A stretch of 64,000 nt of DNA from Streptomyces sp. NBC_01460 (GTDB taxonomy: Bacteria > Actinomycetota > Actinomycetes > Streptomycetales > Streptomycetaceae): positions 7,812,001 through 7,876,000 of the forward strand of contig NZ_CP109473.1 in NCBI RefSeq assembly GCF_036227405.1. Reading direction: 5' to 3'. The position numbers and the translations under genes are program-made. This document shows, in pieces, positions 27,382 through 36,072 of this stretch (position 1 is its first letter; each line of letters begins with the position of its first letter). The notes beneath the pieces were generated by a model that saw nothing but the letters and a program-made list of their open reading frames with translations, was not told where the DNA came from and searched no databases.

Positions 27382-28020
27382 ATGGGTCTGATGGGTGAGA
27401 CGCGTTACTCGGGTCAGATCAGGTTGGAGGGCATGGTTGGAGCCCGACCTTCCTGGTTGATTACCACTGTGAGCCACGGCGTTGCGCAGGGAGTTTCGCG
27501 AAATTTTGGTGGTCAGGTCGCCTCTGACCGGGCTGGGGCTTGGCATGTGCGGACCGAGTGCGACTCGGTGTCGGTAATTCTGGAGGAAGGGGACATTCGG
27601 AATCGCCTGGTACTAGGGTCGGTCGAGAGCCCAGTGCACATATGTGATGGCGAGAGGCTGCTTGCTCCCATGTCGAACGCAGGTGAGATGTGTGGGTGTT
27701 CGATGTTGCCGCATGCGCGCAGGGCCGCGGCAAGGCTTGGGGAGGGGCCCTCGCCGGACACGCATCTCGCGTTGCGATTGGAATGCGCGCCAGAACTGGG
27801 CAAATTCCTCTTTGCGTCAACATCATGGGAGTTTGCTGAGTCAGTGACTGAGATTTGCGCGCTGACCGAGTCGATGCTCGGCCCACTGCAGCTGGAGATG
27901 CGAATCGAGAATCATGGAGTTGTGACTAGCCTTGGTTCTGAGGTGCGCCTCCTCAAGCCGGTCCTCGGTTTTAAGAGCGAATCGCTGAGTGACTCCTTTG
28001 ATTTCGGCCTGGCGTCATAG
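27382..28020 (+). CDS. Orphan protein of unknown function in the accessory region
   Basis: I do not recognise this 212-residue protein. The ATG at 27382 has a clear AGGAG upstream. The sequence has no signal peptide or membrane segment. It looks like a globular beta-rich protein, with segments such as GQIRLEGMVGARPSWLITT, AWHVRTECDSVSVILEEGD and LQLEMRIENHGVVTSLGSE. Cysteines cluster around CDSVSV and EMCGCSML. Codon use is noticeably more AT-tolerant (aat, att, ttt codons) than in flanking core genes, which fits acquisition with the upstream recombinase. It is probably cargo of the inserted element. Confidence 0.65.
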   Translation: MGLMGETRYSGQIRLEGMVGARPSWLITTVSHGVAQGVSRNFGGQVASDRAGAWHVRTECDSVSVILEEGDIRNRLVLGSVESPVHICDGERLLAPMSNAGEMCGCSMLPHARRAAARLGEGPSPDTHLALRLECAPELGKFLFASTSWEFAESVTEICALTESMLGPLQLEMRIENHGVVTSLGSEVRLLKPVLGFKSESLSDSFDFGLAS

Positions 28021-28762
28021 AGTCTCACCATCCAGTGGGCGCACGCATCAGAACTCGTAACACGATCTTGTTGAAACGGCCTGGTAGGCCGTGGCCGGTG
28101 TCCGTCGGCAGAATCGGGACGAGGGTGGGCTTCCGGCGGAGGGGCTCGTCTTTCTTCTCCTTCGGCTTCTTGTCGTCCGCCGCGATAGCGGCCGTCAGCT
28201 TCCCGACGAGCGCGTCATCGGAGTGCATGGAGACGTTCGAGGGCTGAGTCCAGTCCTGGTGCACTTCCTCGGGCGGCTGCAACAGCTCTTCTTCACGGTG
28301 TGCGAGGGCGGTTCGCCATCGGGTGGACCGTTCGGAAGGGAGGAGCGGCGCACGCAAGTGCGCAGGGGTGCGTGACCTTGGCTTCGGCCCCGGCGGGTCG
28401 GCGTCGACGCCTTTGCCCCTCCTCGCTCGCGAGTTCCGCGCTGCCGAGCGGCCTCGGGCGGGCGGTAACCAGCGAGCCGACTTCCGGAGCGGTCGAGCGT
28501 CGGCCGACTGATGGCCGAAGGGGCTGTGTTCCGTGAACCGGAGCGATGTCGGTGCTCGACAGGTCGATGATGCGTGGGCGCACGTCATCCGTGTGTGCAG
28601 AGGGACTTCCGTATGCCTGATGGCCCATCAAGTAAGTCAGTATCCGGTCAGCGTGAGTCCCCGCGCGTCCCGGGGTGATCGTCCCAACAGACGCTGGTGC
28701 GAGGGGAAGTCCAGGTAGATAGCGGCTCAGAAGTATCGTCCTCCCAAGGCTTCCCCGGTTAA
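28021..28762. other. Accessory stretch without a convincing gene
   Basis: Reading frames are open here on both strands because of GC content, but most look like shadow sequence. The best candidate is a 67-codon minus-strand frame from ATG 28228 to 28025. It encodes a basic, Lys-rich peptide (ADDKKPKEKKDEPLRRKPT) and has no Shine-Dalgarno sequence. It could be the end of a decayed gene. I see no RNA gene, repeat or clear promoter. Confidence 0.4.
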
Positions 28763-29256
28763 AGTCATTGCTTCACCGAGGACCCGAGGCGCCGCTACAC
28801 GGCTCCCGAAGAACTGTGCGCCTGGGACCAGTCGTCAAAGAAGTTCTCCAAGCTCCCCGAAGCCACCCGCGACGCCCTGCACAACCACGGGGCAGCCGAG
28901 CTGAGGATGACCAAGACCTTCAAGACGCTGGGGTCCCCATGATCGCGGGGACGGGCGCGTGCGGGGCTGCCGGGATCATTTCGGGGTTCGCCCTTCACGA
29001 CGAGGTCGACTACCTGGCCGAGACGGGACTCGACCCGCTGACGACCCATCGGATGACGCCCATCGAGCCGGTCCGGTCCCTCGGTGAGGAAGGTGCTTTC
29101 GGCCGTGTCGCCCCGGAATGCCCGCCGACCTGTCGTCCTGGAAGAGGACCCACTGGAGAGCAACACTGCCCTCCGTGAGATCGCGAGATCGCGGGAGTGA
29201 TGAGGGATGGTTCCTGGTGGTCCCGCACCGAACTCGACGCCGTCCTGGAGCGGTAG
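28763..29256 (+). pseudogene. Decayed amidohydrolase, C-terminal part with frameshifts
   Basis: Joining three frames restores the C-terminal half of an imidazolonepropionase-like amidohydrolase. The first frame (28763-28942) has YTAPEELCAWDQSSKKFSK and ELRMTKTFKTLG and begins after a stop with no start codon. The second (from about 28930) has VPMIAGTGACGAAGIISG and FALHDEVDYLAETGLDPLT. The third (about 29115-29196) has PVVLEEDPLESNTALREIA. A last shift gives VMRDGSWWSRTELDAVLER, ending at 29256. The catalytic Asp of the usual GTDA motif is Gly here. It lacks its 5' half and cannot make an active enzyme. Confidence 0.7.
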
Positions 29257-29734
29257 CCATCCAACCGGGCGCCCACTGATCGCTGAACCGTCATGACACC
29301 ATCGCGGCGGCACTTCCCGAGACTGGCCATTGTTACGGAATGGTATTGCTCGGCGGAAAGGGGTGGCTGGCGCCCATCATGCTTGCTGAGCTGTGCCTAG
29401 GGCCGAGTTGACCGCCCCGGCCGCGAGGCAGGACACCTCGGACAGGGTGCGGCCGGGGCGGGGTGTGAGTGGCCTCATGGTCGAGGCGAACGGCGAACGG
29501 CGGAATGGTGCGGATCCGCCGGCCCGGTGGCTGTCCAGGGGCACCGGACCGGCGGAAGTTCTTGGCCCCCTGCCATTCCGTTTCGGTCGGGGCAAAGGTG
29601 ACGGCCTTCCGAGGGACGTGACGGGACCGGCGACGAAAACGGCCCTGATCCGGTCGATCGGACGCGTGCTTGTCGGGATTTTGGCACCCCGAGGGCGGGG
29701 CGTTCCCTCGAACTCGTCCGCGCCATTGAGCACC

Positions 29735-29765
29735 ATCATGGCGCTCTATGAGAAAACTGTCAACA
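29735..29765 (-). promoter_or_regulatory. Minus-strand promoter with TGTTGACA box, no intact gene
   Basis: On the minus strand TGTTGACA (29758-29765) contains a TTGACA -35, followed after 17 nt by CATGAT (29735-29740). It is one member of the repeated box family found upstream of the catabolic operons. No intact gene follows it. Confidence 0.45.
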
Positions 29766-29977
29766 TTTACAGCTACGGAAAGAATGCATACGTGCCCCGG
29801 CGTAAGGGTGTACAGGCTGTCCTCCTGAGGAGCGAGTGGGCCGCTTGCCGTGAGTCGTAAGTAATTAGAGACTATATAGCGGCATTTGCGGCATGCCAGC
29901 CTGTGTGGAGGTGCGAGTCGATCGGTCGGTCCTCGTCTTTGTACTGCAGGCGGACTAAGTGTCCTCTGAGCAGTAAA

Positions 29978-29985
29978 TGTCGACA
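29978..29985. promoter_or_regulatory. TGTCGACA operator-like box
   Basis: This is a perfect 8-bp palindrome with AT-rich flanks (cagtaaa before it), 220 bp from the box at 29758 and about 65 bp beyond the meaB stop. It belongs to the same family as the boxes at 35.3, 44.8 and 61 kb. Confidence 0.4.
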
Positions 29986-30050
29986 GAATGAGGCCGTGCA
30001 CGCCTCTTCTGACCGTGGCCCCAACCTGAATTCCCAGCTCGCGCCGCCTA

Positions 30051-31067
30051 CTACGAGTTGCTGGTGCGGGCCGCGGCGCCGCAGCCGTTGTGTTCGGCGA
30101 AAGCGCTCAGGATGCGGTCGGCGGCCTGGGTGGGCGTCACCTCGCCGTTTCTAACTTGCTGTTCCAGCGCCGGTGCCAGTGAACGCACGGCTTGGCTGGT
30201 GTGCAGGTGACCGAGCAACTCTTCACGCACCATGGTCCACGTCCAGTCGATCTGTTGGGTGCGGCGCCGTTCCGTGAGTCGTTCGGTGGACTCCAGCAGT
30301 GTCCAGTGCTGTTCCAGCCGCTCCCAGACGGTTTCGAGACCGGTTGACTCCCGGGCACTGCATGTGAGCACCGGCGGGGTCCAGAAGGCGTCCTTGCCAT
30401 GCAGCAACCGCAGGGCACCCGCCAACTCCCTTGCAGCGGCTCGGGCGTCGCGCTCATGAGGGCCGTCCGCCTTGTTGACGGCAATGATGTCGGCCAGCTC
30501 CAAGATGCCTTTCTTGATGCCTTGCAATTGGTCGCCGGTACGGGCCAGCGCAAGCAGCAGAAAGGAATCGACCATGTTCGCCACAGCCGTCTCGGACTGG
30601 CCGACGCCGACGGTCTCGACCAGGACGACGTCGTAGCCGGCGGCCTCCACCACGACGATCGACTCGCGGGTCGATCGGGCGACGCCGCCGAGAGTGCCGG
30701 CCGTGGGGGAGGGGCGGACGAAGGCCGCATCGTCGGCGGCCAAGCGCTCCATGCGGGTCTTGTCGCCAAGGATGGAGCCACCGGTTCGACTGGAGGAAGG
30801 GTCCACGGCCAGGACGGCGACCCGGTGCCCTTGTTCCGTCAGCATTGTGCCGAAGGCGTCGATGAATGTGGACTTGCCCGCGCCCGGTACCCCGCTGATC
30901 CCGATCCGTCGGGCCCTGCCGCTGTGCGGCAGCAGGTCCGTCAACAGTCGTTGCGCAAGGGCCCGGTGCCGGGGGTGGGTGGATTCGACGAGTGTGATGG
31001 CGCGGGCGATGACCGCCCGCTCGCCGTCGAGCACTCCCTTGACGTACGCGCCGAGGTCGATTGCCAT
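30051..31067 (-). CDS. meaB: Methylmalonyl-CoA mutase-associated GTPase MeaB (ArgK family)
   Basis: This 338-residue P-loop GTPase protects and reloads B12-dependent methylmalonyl-CoA mutase. The P-loop is GISGVPGAGKSTFIDAF. Other G motifs are AVLAVDPSSSRTGGSILGDK, VETVGVGQSE and the guanine-specificity NKAD. I use the ATG at 31067 (MAIDLGAYVKG), 13 bp after the mutB stop; a longer frame reaches into mutB. It is the last gene of mutA-mutB-meaB, the usual arrangement of enzyme with its chaperone. Confidence 0.93.
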   Translation of the reverse strand: MAIDLGAYVKGVLDGERAVIARAITLVESTHPRHRALAQRLLTDLLPHSGRARRIGISGVPGAGKSTFIDAFGTMLTEQGHRVAVLAVDPSSSRTGGSILGDKTRMERLAADDAAFVRPSPTAGTLGGVARSTRESIVVVEAAGYDVVLVETVGVGQSETAVANMVDSFLLLALARTGDQLQGIKKGILELADIIAVNKADGPHERDARAAARELAGALRLLHGKDAFWTPPVLTCSARESTGLETVWERLEQHWTLLESTERLTERRRTQQIDWTWTMVREELLGHLHTSQAVRSLAPALEQQVRNGEVTPTQAADRILSAFAEHNGCGAAARTSNS

Positions 31068-31080
31068 GGTGGTGAGGCCT

Positions 31081-33255
31081 TCAGAGCTCGTGCCCGATGG
31101 CTGTGGCCAGCCGTCGGACCAGGTCGTGGGCCGCATCAGGGATTACCGTCCCGGGCGGGAAGACGGCCGCTGCACCCATCTCCATCAATTCGGAGACGTC
31201 CTGAGGCGGAATCACCCCGCCCACCACGATCATGATGTCCTCCCGGCCCTGGTCGGCGAGTTCCTCGCGCAGGGCGGGTACGAGGGTGAGGTGGCCGGCG
31301 GCGAGGGAGGAGACGCCGACGATGTGCACGTCGGCTTCGACGGCTTGGCGGGCGACTTCGGCGGGGGTCTGGAAGAGGGGGCCGACGTCGACGTCGAAGC
31401 CCAGGTCGGCGAAGGCGGTGGCGATGACCTTCTGGCCGCGGTCGTGTCCGTCCTGGCCCATCTTGGCGACGAGGATGCGCGGACGGCGTCCCTCGGCCTC
31501 CTCGAAGGCGTTGACGAGTGCGCGGGTGCGGTCCACGGACGGGGACTCTCCTGCCTCTTTGCGGTAGACGCCGGAGATCGTACGGATCTGGCCCGCGTGC
31601 CTGCCGTAGACCTTCTCCAGTGCGCCGGAGATCTCCCCGACGGTGGCCATCGCCCGGGCGGCGTTCACGGCAAGTTCCAGCAGGTTGCCTTCGCCGCCGG
31701 CTGCGCGGGTGAGTGCCGCCAGTGCGTCCTGGCAGGTGGTTTCGTCGCGTTCTGCGCGCAGGCGGCGCAGCTTTTCGATCTGCTGGGTGCGGACGGAGGA
31801 GTTGTCGACCTTGAGTACGTCGATCTTCTCGTCGGTCTCGACGCGGTATTTGTTGACGCCGATGACGGGCTGGCGGCCGGAGTCGATGCGGGCCTGGGTG
31901 CGGGCTGCTGCCTCTTCGATGCGGAGTTTGGGGATGCCGGCGTCGATGGCTTTGGACATGCCGCCGGCGGCCTCGACCTCCTGGATGTGCTGCCAGGCGC
32001 GGTGGGCGAGGTCGTGTGTCAGTTTCTCGACGTAGGCGCTGCCGCCCCAGGGGTCGATCACCCGGGTGGTGCCGGATTCCTGCTGGAGCAGGAGCTGGGT
32101 GTTGCGGGCGATGCGTGCGGAGAAGTCGGTGGGCAGGGCGAGGGCTTCGTCCAGGGCGTTGGTGTGCAGGGACTGGGTGTGGCCCTGGGTGGCGGCCATC
32201 GCCTCGACGCAGGTGCGGGTGACGTTGTTGAACACGTCCTGCGCGGTCAGTGACCAGCCGGAGGTCTGTGAATGGGTGCGCAGGGACAGCGACTTGGGGT
32301 TCTTGGGGTCGAACTGCTTGACGAGTTTCGCCCAGAGCAGGCGGGCCGCGCGGAGTTTGGCGATCTCCATGAAGAAGTTCATGCCGATCGCCCAGAAGAA
32401 CGAGAGGCGGGGGGCGAACGCGTCGACGTCCAGGCCGGCTTCCTGTCCGGCCCGCAGGTATTCGACTCCGTCGGCCAGGGTGTAGGCGAGTTCCAGGTCG
32501 GCTGTCGCGCCGGCTTCCTGGATGTGGTAGCCGGAGATGGAGATCGAGTTGTAGCGGGGCATCTTCTGCGAGGTGAACGCGAAGATGTCGGAGATGATCC
32601 GCATCGAGGGGGCGGGCGGGTAGATGTAGGTGTTGCGGACCATGAACTCCTTGAGGATGTCGTTCTGGATGGTCCCGGCCAGCTTCTCGGGCGGCACGCC
32701 CTGTTCCTCGGCGGCCACGATGTAGAGGGCGAGGACCGGGAGGACCGCGCCGTTCATGGTCATGGACACCGACATCTTGTCCAGGGGGATGCCGTCGAAG
32801 AGCTGGCGCATGTCGTAGAGGGAGTCGATGGCGACGCCGGCCATGCCGACGTCGCCGGTGACGCGGGGGTGGTCGCTGTCGTAGCCGCGGTGGGTGGGCA
32901 GGTCGAACGCGACGGACAGGCCCTTCTGGCCGGCGGCGAGGTTGCGCCGGTAGAAGGCGTTGGACTCCTCCGCGGTGGAGAATCCGGCGTACTGACGGAT
33001 CGTCCAGGGCTGGTTGACGTACATCGTCGGGTACGGACCGCGCAGATACGGGGCGATACCCGGGCGGGTGTCGAGGAAGTCGAGGCTCTCCAGATCCTGC
33101 CCGGTGTACAGCGGCTTGACGTCGATGCCCTCCGGAGTCTCCCAGAACAGGTCATCGCCGTCGGAGAGGCGCTCGATCGCCGTACGCCACTCGTCGACGG
33201 TGGCCTCGGCCTTCGGCGTTCCGAGCTTGATCCCGGAGAAATCAGGAATGGACAT
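31081..33255 (-). CDS. mutB: Methylmalonyl-CoA mutase, large (catalytic) subunit
   Basis: This 724-residue enzyme converts (R)-methylmalonyl-CoA to succinyl-CoA with adenosylcobalamin, moving propionate-derived carbon into the TCA cycle. The substrate barrel has [20 protein letters not shown] and [16 protein letters not shown]. The C-terminal B12 domain carries the base-off ligand motif [11 protein letters not shown] (DxHxxG) and [10 protein letters not shown]. The ATG at 33255 shares a base with the mutA stop (TGATG). Methylmalonyl-CoA epimerase is not adjacent. Confidence 0.96.
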   Translation of the reverse strand: MSIPDFSGIKLGTPKAEATVDEWRTAIERLSDGDDLFWETPEGIDVKPLYTGQDLESLDFLDTRPGIAPYLRGPYPTMYVNQPWTIRQYAGFSTAEESNAFYRRNLAAGQKGLSVAFDLPTHRGYDSDHPRVTGDVGMAGVAIDSLYDMRQLFDGIPLDKMSVSMTMNGAVLPVLALYIVAAEEQGVPPEKLAGTIQNDILKEFMVRNTYIYPPAPSMRIISDIFAFTSQKMPRYNSISISGYHIQEAGATADLELAYTLADGVEYLRAGQEAGLDVDAFAPRLSFFWAIGMNFFMEIAKLRAARLLWAKLVKQFDPKNPKSLSLRTHSQTSGWSLTAQDVFNNVTRTCVEAMAATQGHTQSLHTNALDEALALPTDFSARIARNTQLLLQQESGTTRVIDPWGGSAYVEKLTHDLAHRAWQHIQEVEAAGGMSKAIDAGIPKLRIEEAAARTQARIDSGRQPVIGVNKYRVETDEKIDVLKVDNSSVRTQQIEKLRRLRAERDETTCQDALAALTRAAGGEGNLLELAVNAARAMATVGEISGALEKVYGRHAGQIRTISGVYRKEAGESPSVDRTRALVNAFEEAEGRRPRILVAKMGQDGHDRGQKVIATAFADLGFDVDVGPLFQTPAEVARQAVEADVHIVGVSSLAAGHLTLVPALREELADQGREDIMIVVGGVIPPQDVSELMEMGAAAVFPPGTVIPDAAHDLVRRLATAIGHEL

Positions 33256-35063
33256 CAGGACACTCCCATGCGGTCGAGGGCGGCGGAGAGCACCGCGACG
33301 GCGTCGCATCCCCCGAAGACGTACGTATCGACACCGGCGTGGTGCCCCGGGCGGCTCGCGAGGAACACGTGCTCGGCGCCCGCGGTCCGCAGCTGCCCGG
33401 CGACGGACTCGGCCTGCTCCGCGTAGAGCGCGTCGCTGGGGCAGAGGCACGCCGCCCGGGCTCCGCTTTCCTCGAAGGTGCCGTCGACGACGGGTTCGAT
33501 GCCGCCGGCCTGGAACAGGTTCGAGGCGAAGGCCAGTCGCGCGGTGAGCGCGGCTGCCGGGCCCAGCGCGGCCAGGAAGACGCGTGGCCGGGCACCGGTG
33601 GCGGCGAGGTAGGCGTCGGAGCGGGCGCGGAGCGCCTCGAACGCCTCGTCGCGACGCACCCGGGGAAGCCCTCCGGACGGTGGTTTCGGGAACGGCTGGC
33701 GTACGACCGGTTTCTCCGTCGGCAGCGGGAACTCACTGACACCCGTCACCGGTTCATGCCGTGTGGACAGTTTCGCGCTGCGTACGGACCAGGTCGCGGC
33801 GAGCGTCTTGCCGATCAGCCCGGAACGTAGGGCCGTCTCCTGGCCGCCTGCTCGCTCGATTTCCTGAAAGAACGCCCAGGCCGCCTGCGCGAGATCGTCG
33901 GTCAGCCGCTCCACGTACCACGAGCCGCCTGCGGGATCGATCACTCGGGACAGGTGGGACTCCTCGATGAGAATGGTGGAGGTGTTGCGGGCGATGCGGC
34001 GCGCGAACGCGTCCGGCATCCCGAGCGCACTGTCGAAGGGCATCACGGTGACGGAGTCGGCTCCACCCACCCCGGCCGCCAGTGTCGCGACGGTGGTGCG
34101 GAGCATGTTCACCCACGGGTCCCGGCGCGTCATCATCACCGGCGAGGTCACCGCGTGCTGGAGCTGTGCACCCGCCCGGGCCGCCCCGCAGGCCTCGGCA
34201 ACCCGCGACCACAGCCGTCGCGCCGCTCGCAGTTTGGCCACGGTCAGGAACTGATCGGCCGTCGCCGCGTAGCGGAACTCCAACTGCCCGCAGGCTTCCT
34301 CGACATCAAGGCCCGCCGCCGTCAGCTCGCGCAGGTAGGCGACCCCCGTCGCCAGGGAGCAACCCAGCTCCTGCGCCGCGGACCCGCCTGCCTCGTGGTG
34401 GGGTAGCGCGTCGACGGTGAACGCCCGCAGCCCCGGGTACCGCGCGGCGCACTGCCGCGCGAGGCCGAGCAGTGGTGAGAAATCCAGCGCCTCGCCCGTA
34501 CGCGCCTCGTGGCCCAGCGGATCGGCTCCCAGATTGCCACGCGCGACTGTCCCGGCGATGCCTCGCTCCTCGTACAGCCGCAGCAACTCCTCCGCGGCAG
34601 CCGGTACGTCGCGTCCGGCGTCGAGGACGAGCGGTGCCAGGTCGAGATGGACGCCCTTCAGTACCCCTTCGAGCGCGGGTACCGGGATGCCGGTGTCGCC
34701 CACGATCAGCCAGAGGGAGGTGACCCCGTTCTCCAGGTCGGTCAGGACCGAGTCGCTGTCGGCCACCGTGTGCTGTTGGCGCACGTCCCAGCCGCCGACC
34801 GTGTTCCCCTGCGCCCGCCCGCCGCGAACGAAGGGCGCACTGCCGGGAAGGCCCGGGTCGGGCGCGGCGTCGCTCTCGGTGTAGAGGGGCCGGGTGCGCA
34901 GCCCGTCCTCCAGCTCGGTGGACAGGACGTCCTCCGCTGAGGTCGCGGAGATACCTCCACCTGACTTGCGCAGGACATCTCGTACGAGGTTGCGCCACTG
35001 CTCATGTGAGGCGTCGGGGAACTCGGCGGCGAGCGGGAGCCCGTCGTCAGGCAGAACGGTCAT
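33255..35063 (-). CDS. mutA: Methylmalonyl-CoA mutase, small subunit
   Basis: This 602-residue subunit pairs with MutB. It keeps the barrel-like N-terminal part ([39 protein letters not shown]) and a degenerate B12-fold C-terminus without the DxHxxG ligand. That is normal for the non-catalytic small subunit. The ATG at 35063 ([17 protein letters not shown]) is chosen by homology; a longer frame to 35711 lacks similarity. It heads the operon. A strong promoter lies about 240 bp upstream, leaving a long leader. Confidence 0.93.
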   Translation of the reverse strand: MTVLPDDGLPLAAEFPDASHEQWRNLVRDVLRKSGGGISATSAEDVLSTELEDGLRTRPLYTESDAAPDPGLPGSAPFVRGGRAQGNTVGGWDVRQQHTVADSDSVLTDLENGVTSLWLIVGDTGIPVPALEGVLKGVHLDLAPLVLDAGRDVPAAAEELLRLYEERGIAGTVARGNLGADPLGHEARTGEALDFSPLLGLARQCAARYPGLRAFTVDALPHHEAGGSAAQELGCSLATGVAYLRELTAAGLDVEEACGQLEFRYAATADQFLTVAKLRAARRLWSRVAEACGAARAGAQLQHAVTSPVMMTRRDPWVNMLRTTVATLAAGVGGADSVTVMPFDSALGMPDAFARRIARNTSTILIEESHLSRVIDPAGGSWYVERLTDDLAQAAWAFFQEIERAGGQETALRSGLIGKTLAATWSVRSAKLSTRHEPVTGVSEFPLPTEKPVVRQPFPKPPSGGLPRVRRDEAFEALRARSDAYLAATGARPRVFLAALGPAAALTARLAFASNLFQAGGIEPVVDGTFEESGARAACLCPSDALYAEQAESVAGQLRTAGAEHVFLASRPGHHAGVDTYVFGGCDAVAVLSAALDRMGVS

Positions 35064-35304
35064 GGAGGCCCTAACGAGGTCGTGGGACGAGGCGTGGGGG
35101 CGGACGGGCCTCGCAAGGTCGTTTCGCCGTGCCCGGCCGATGTGCGGTCGACTGCGGTCGACGGGAGCCGATGTGCCGAGCAAGGCGCTGTCGCGTCGGG
35201 GGTTCGCTCCGTGCGATGTCGGCCGTGGCCGGTTCCTTCCCTGCCTGTGTGCTGCCCCTGGGTGGGTGGCGAGCCCGCTCAGGAGGCGTCTGGCTTCGGG
35301 AGCC

Positions 35305-35334
35305 ATACTAAAAGGCGCCCTAAAAATGTCAACA
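35305..35334 (-). promoter_or_regulatory. Promoter of mutAB-meaB with TGTTGACA box
   Basis: Read on the minus strand, TGTTGACA (35327-35334) contains a perfect TTGACA -35. After 16 nt comes TAGTAT (35305-35310). This is the best sigma-70-type promoter I see in the window. The palindromic box overlaps the -35, so a bound repressor would block it. Confidence 0.6.
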
Positions 35335-35483
35335 GTTTGCGGGGTGATCGCCTGAGAAGGGTCTCCTGTCACCCTGATCGGCGTCAGGTTGGCCGTACCA
35401 GGTAGATCAGGCAGCGCATGGATCCCTTCGAAAGCCGCCGCCACAGTTCCTGGGGGTGGCCTGTAGGGAGGGGATCGAAAAAA

Positions 35484-35515
35484 TGTTGACAGATTTTCCT
35501 CGGCTCCCGCATGGT
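35484..35515 (+). promoter_or_regulatory. Promoter of the catabolic operon with TGTTGACA box
   Basis: TGTTGACA (35484-35491), preceded by six A residues, contains a TTGACA -35. CATGGT (35510-35515) is a possible -10 with an 18-nt spacer. It points toward the cupin gene at 35695. Confidence 0.5.
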
Positions 35516-35694
35516 GCTCCTGACCGCAACGTTCCATCGCGTCACCCCGGCCAGTCGGCGGCCGCCCGGAGTAGCAGGCCCGTGAAGCCCTCTCCGTGTG
35601 CGCCGCACTGCCGCTGCGTACACGGCTGACTGTCGTCATCGTCTGCCATCGCAAGCACCTGGCCTGCACGCCCAGCCAGAATCGAGTGACCACC

Positions 35695-36072
35695 GTGCCG
35701 ATAGACATCACCCATCTCGCTGAGGCCGCACGCTTCCAGCCCCCAGGCCACCACGGCGTCGGCCCCGTCCATCTCTTCGGGGGCGAGCAGTACGACGGCG
35801 CCGTGACGGCAGCCCTGTCGCACTACGTTCCCGGTGGGCGGGCGGACATGTCGCCCGTCGCGCTGGAGACGCTCTATATCGTGCTGACCGGCGCCCTGAC
35901 CCTCGTCGAAGCCGACGGAACCACTCACGTCCTGCATGCTCTCGACGGGGCTCGTCTCACCAGCGGAACGCTCCGCGCCGTCGAGAACCATACGAATCTC
36001 GCCGCAAGCATGCTCGTGATCCGACCGAACCCGGCCAGCCCGTCGTTCAGCGCCCCGGAGGCCCGTTCATGA
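35695..36072 (+). CDS. Small cupin-domain protein
   Basis: This protein of about 125 residues has a single cupin barrel, with GGEQYDGAVTAALSHYVPGG, LETLYIVLTGALTLVEADG and TLRAVENHTNLAASMLVI. The usual metal-binding His/Glu set is incomplete: the first motif lacks the HxH pair. It may therefore bind a small molecule rather than act as an oxygenase. The start is a GTG at 35695 (or GTG 35686 in the same frame) and lacks a strong Shine-Dalgarno sequence. It is the first gene of the operon, and its stop overlaps the CoA-transferase start by ATGA. Confidence 0.7.
   Translation: MPIDITHLAEAARFQPPGHHGVGPVHLFGGEQYDGAVTAALSHYVPGGRADMSPVALETLYIVLTGALTLVEADGTTHVLHALDGARLTSGTLRAVENHTNLAASMLVIRPNPASPSFSAPEARS

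Larger units (their letters stand above)
29257..30050. other. Intergenic stretch with two TGTYRACA boxes and no gene
   Basis: I see no convincing coding sequence in these 794 bp. A minus-strand frame at 29377-29739 (MMVLNGADEFEG...) has no recognisable domain and its start overlaps a promoter -10. The stretch does hold two boxes of the TGTYRACA type, at 29758 and 29978, 220 bp apart. This is the same paired layout as in the promoter regions at 35.3 kb and 61 kb. The gene once served by these promoters may have been lost. Confidence 0.5.
35064..35694. other. Divergent control region between mutA and the catabolic operon
   Basis: These 631 bp carry no gene. Two outward-facing promoters (35305-35334 minus, 35484-35515 plus) lie 150 bp apart, each built on a TGTYRACA box. 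The leftward transcript has a leader of about 235 nt. It includes an exact tandem pair of TGCGGTCGAC (35143-35162). I looked for a cobalamin riboswitch in this leader and did not find its conserved core. Confidence 0.55.

Noticed and set aside
29377..29739. Minus-strand frame MMVLNGADEFEG... as a gene driven by the adjacent promoter
   Set aside because: The predicted -10 overlaps its start codon and transcription would begin inside it. The sequence shows no domain and looks like shadow or decayed DNA.
35064..35298. Cobalamin riboswitch in the mutA leader
   Set aside because: A weak resemblance to the start of a B12 box is present, but at the wrong end of the leader, and the rest of the conserved core is absent.
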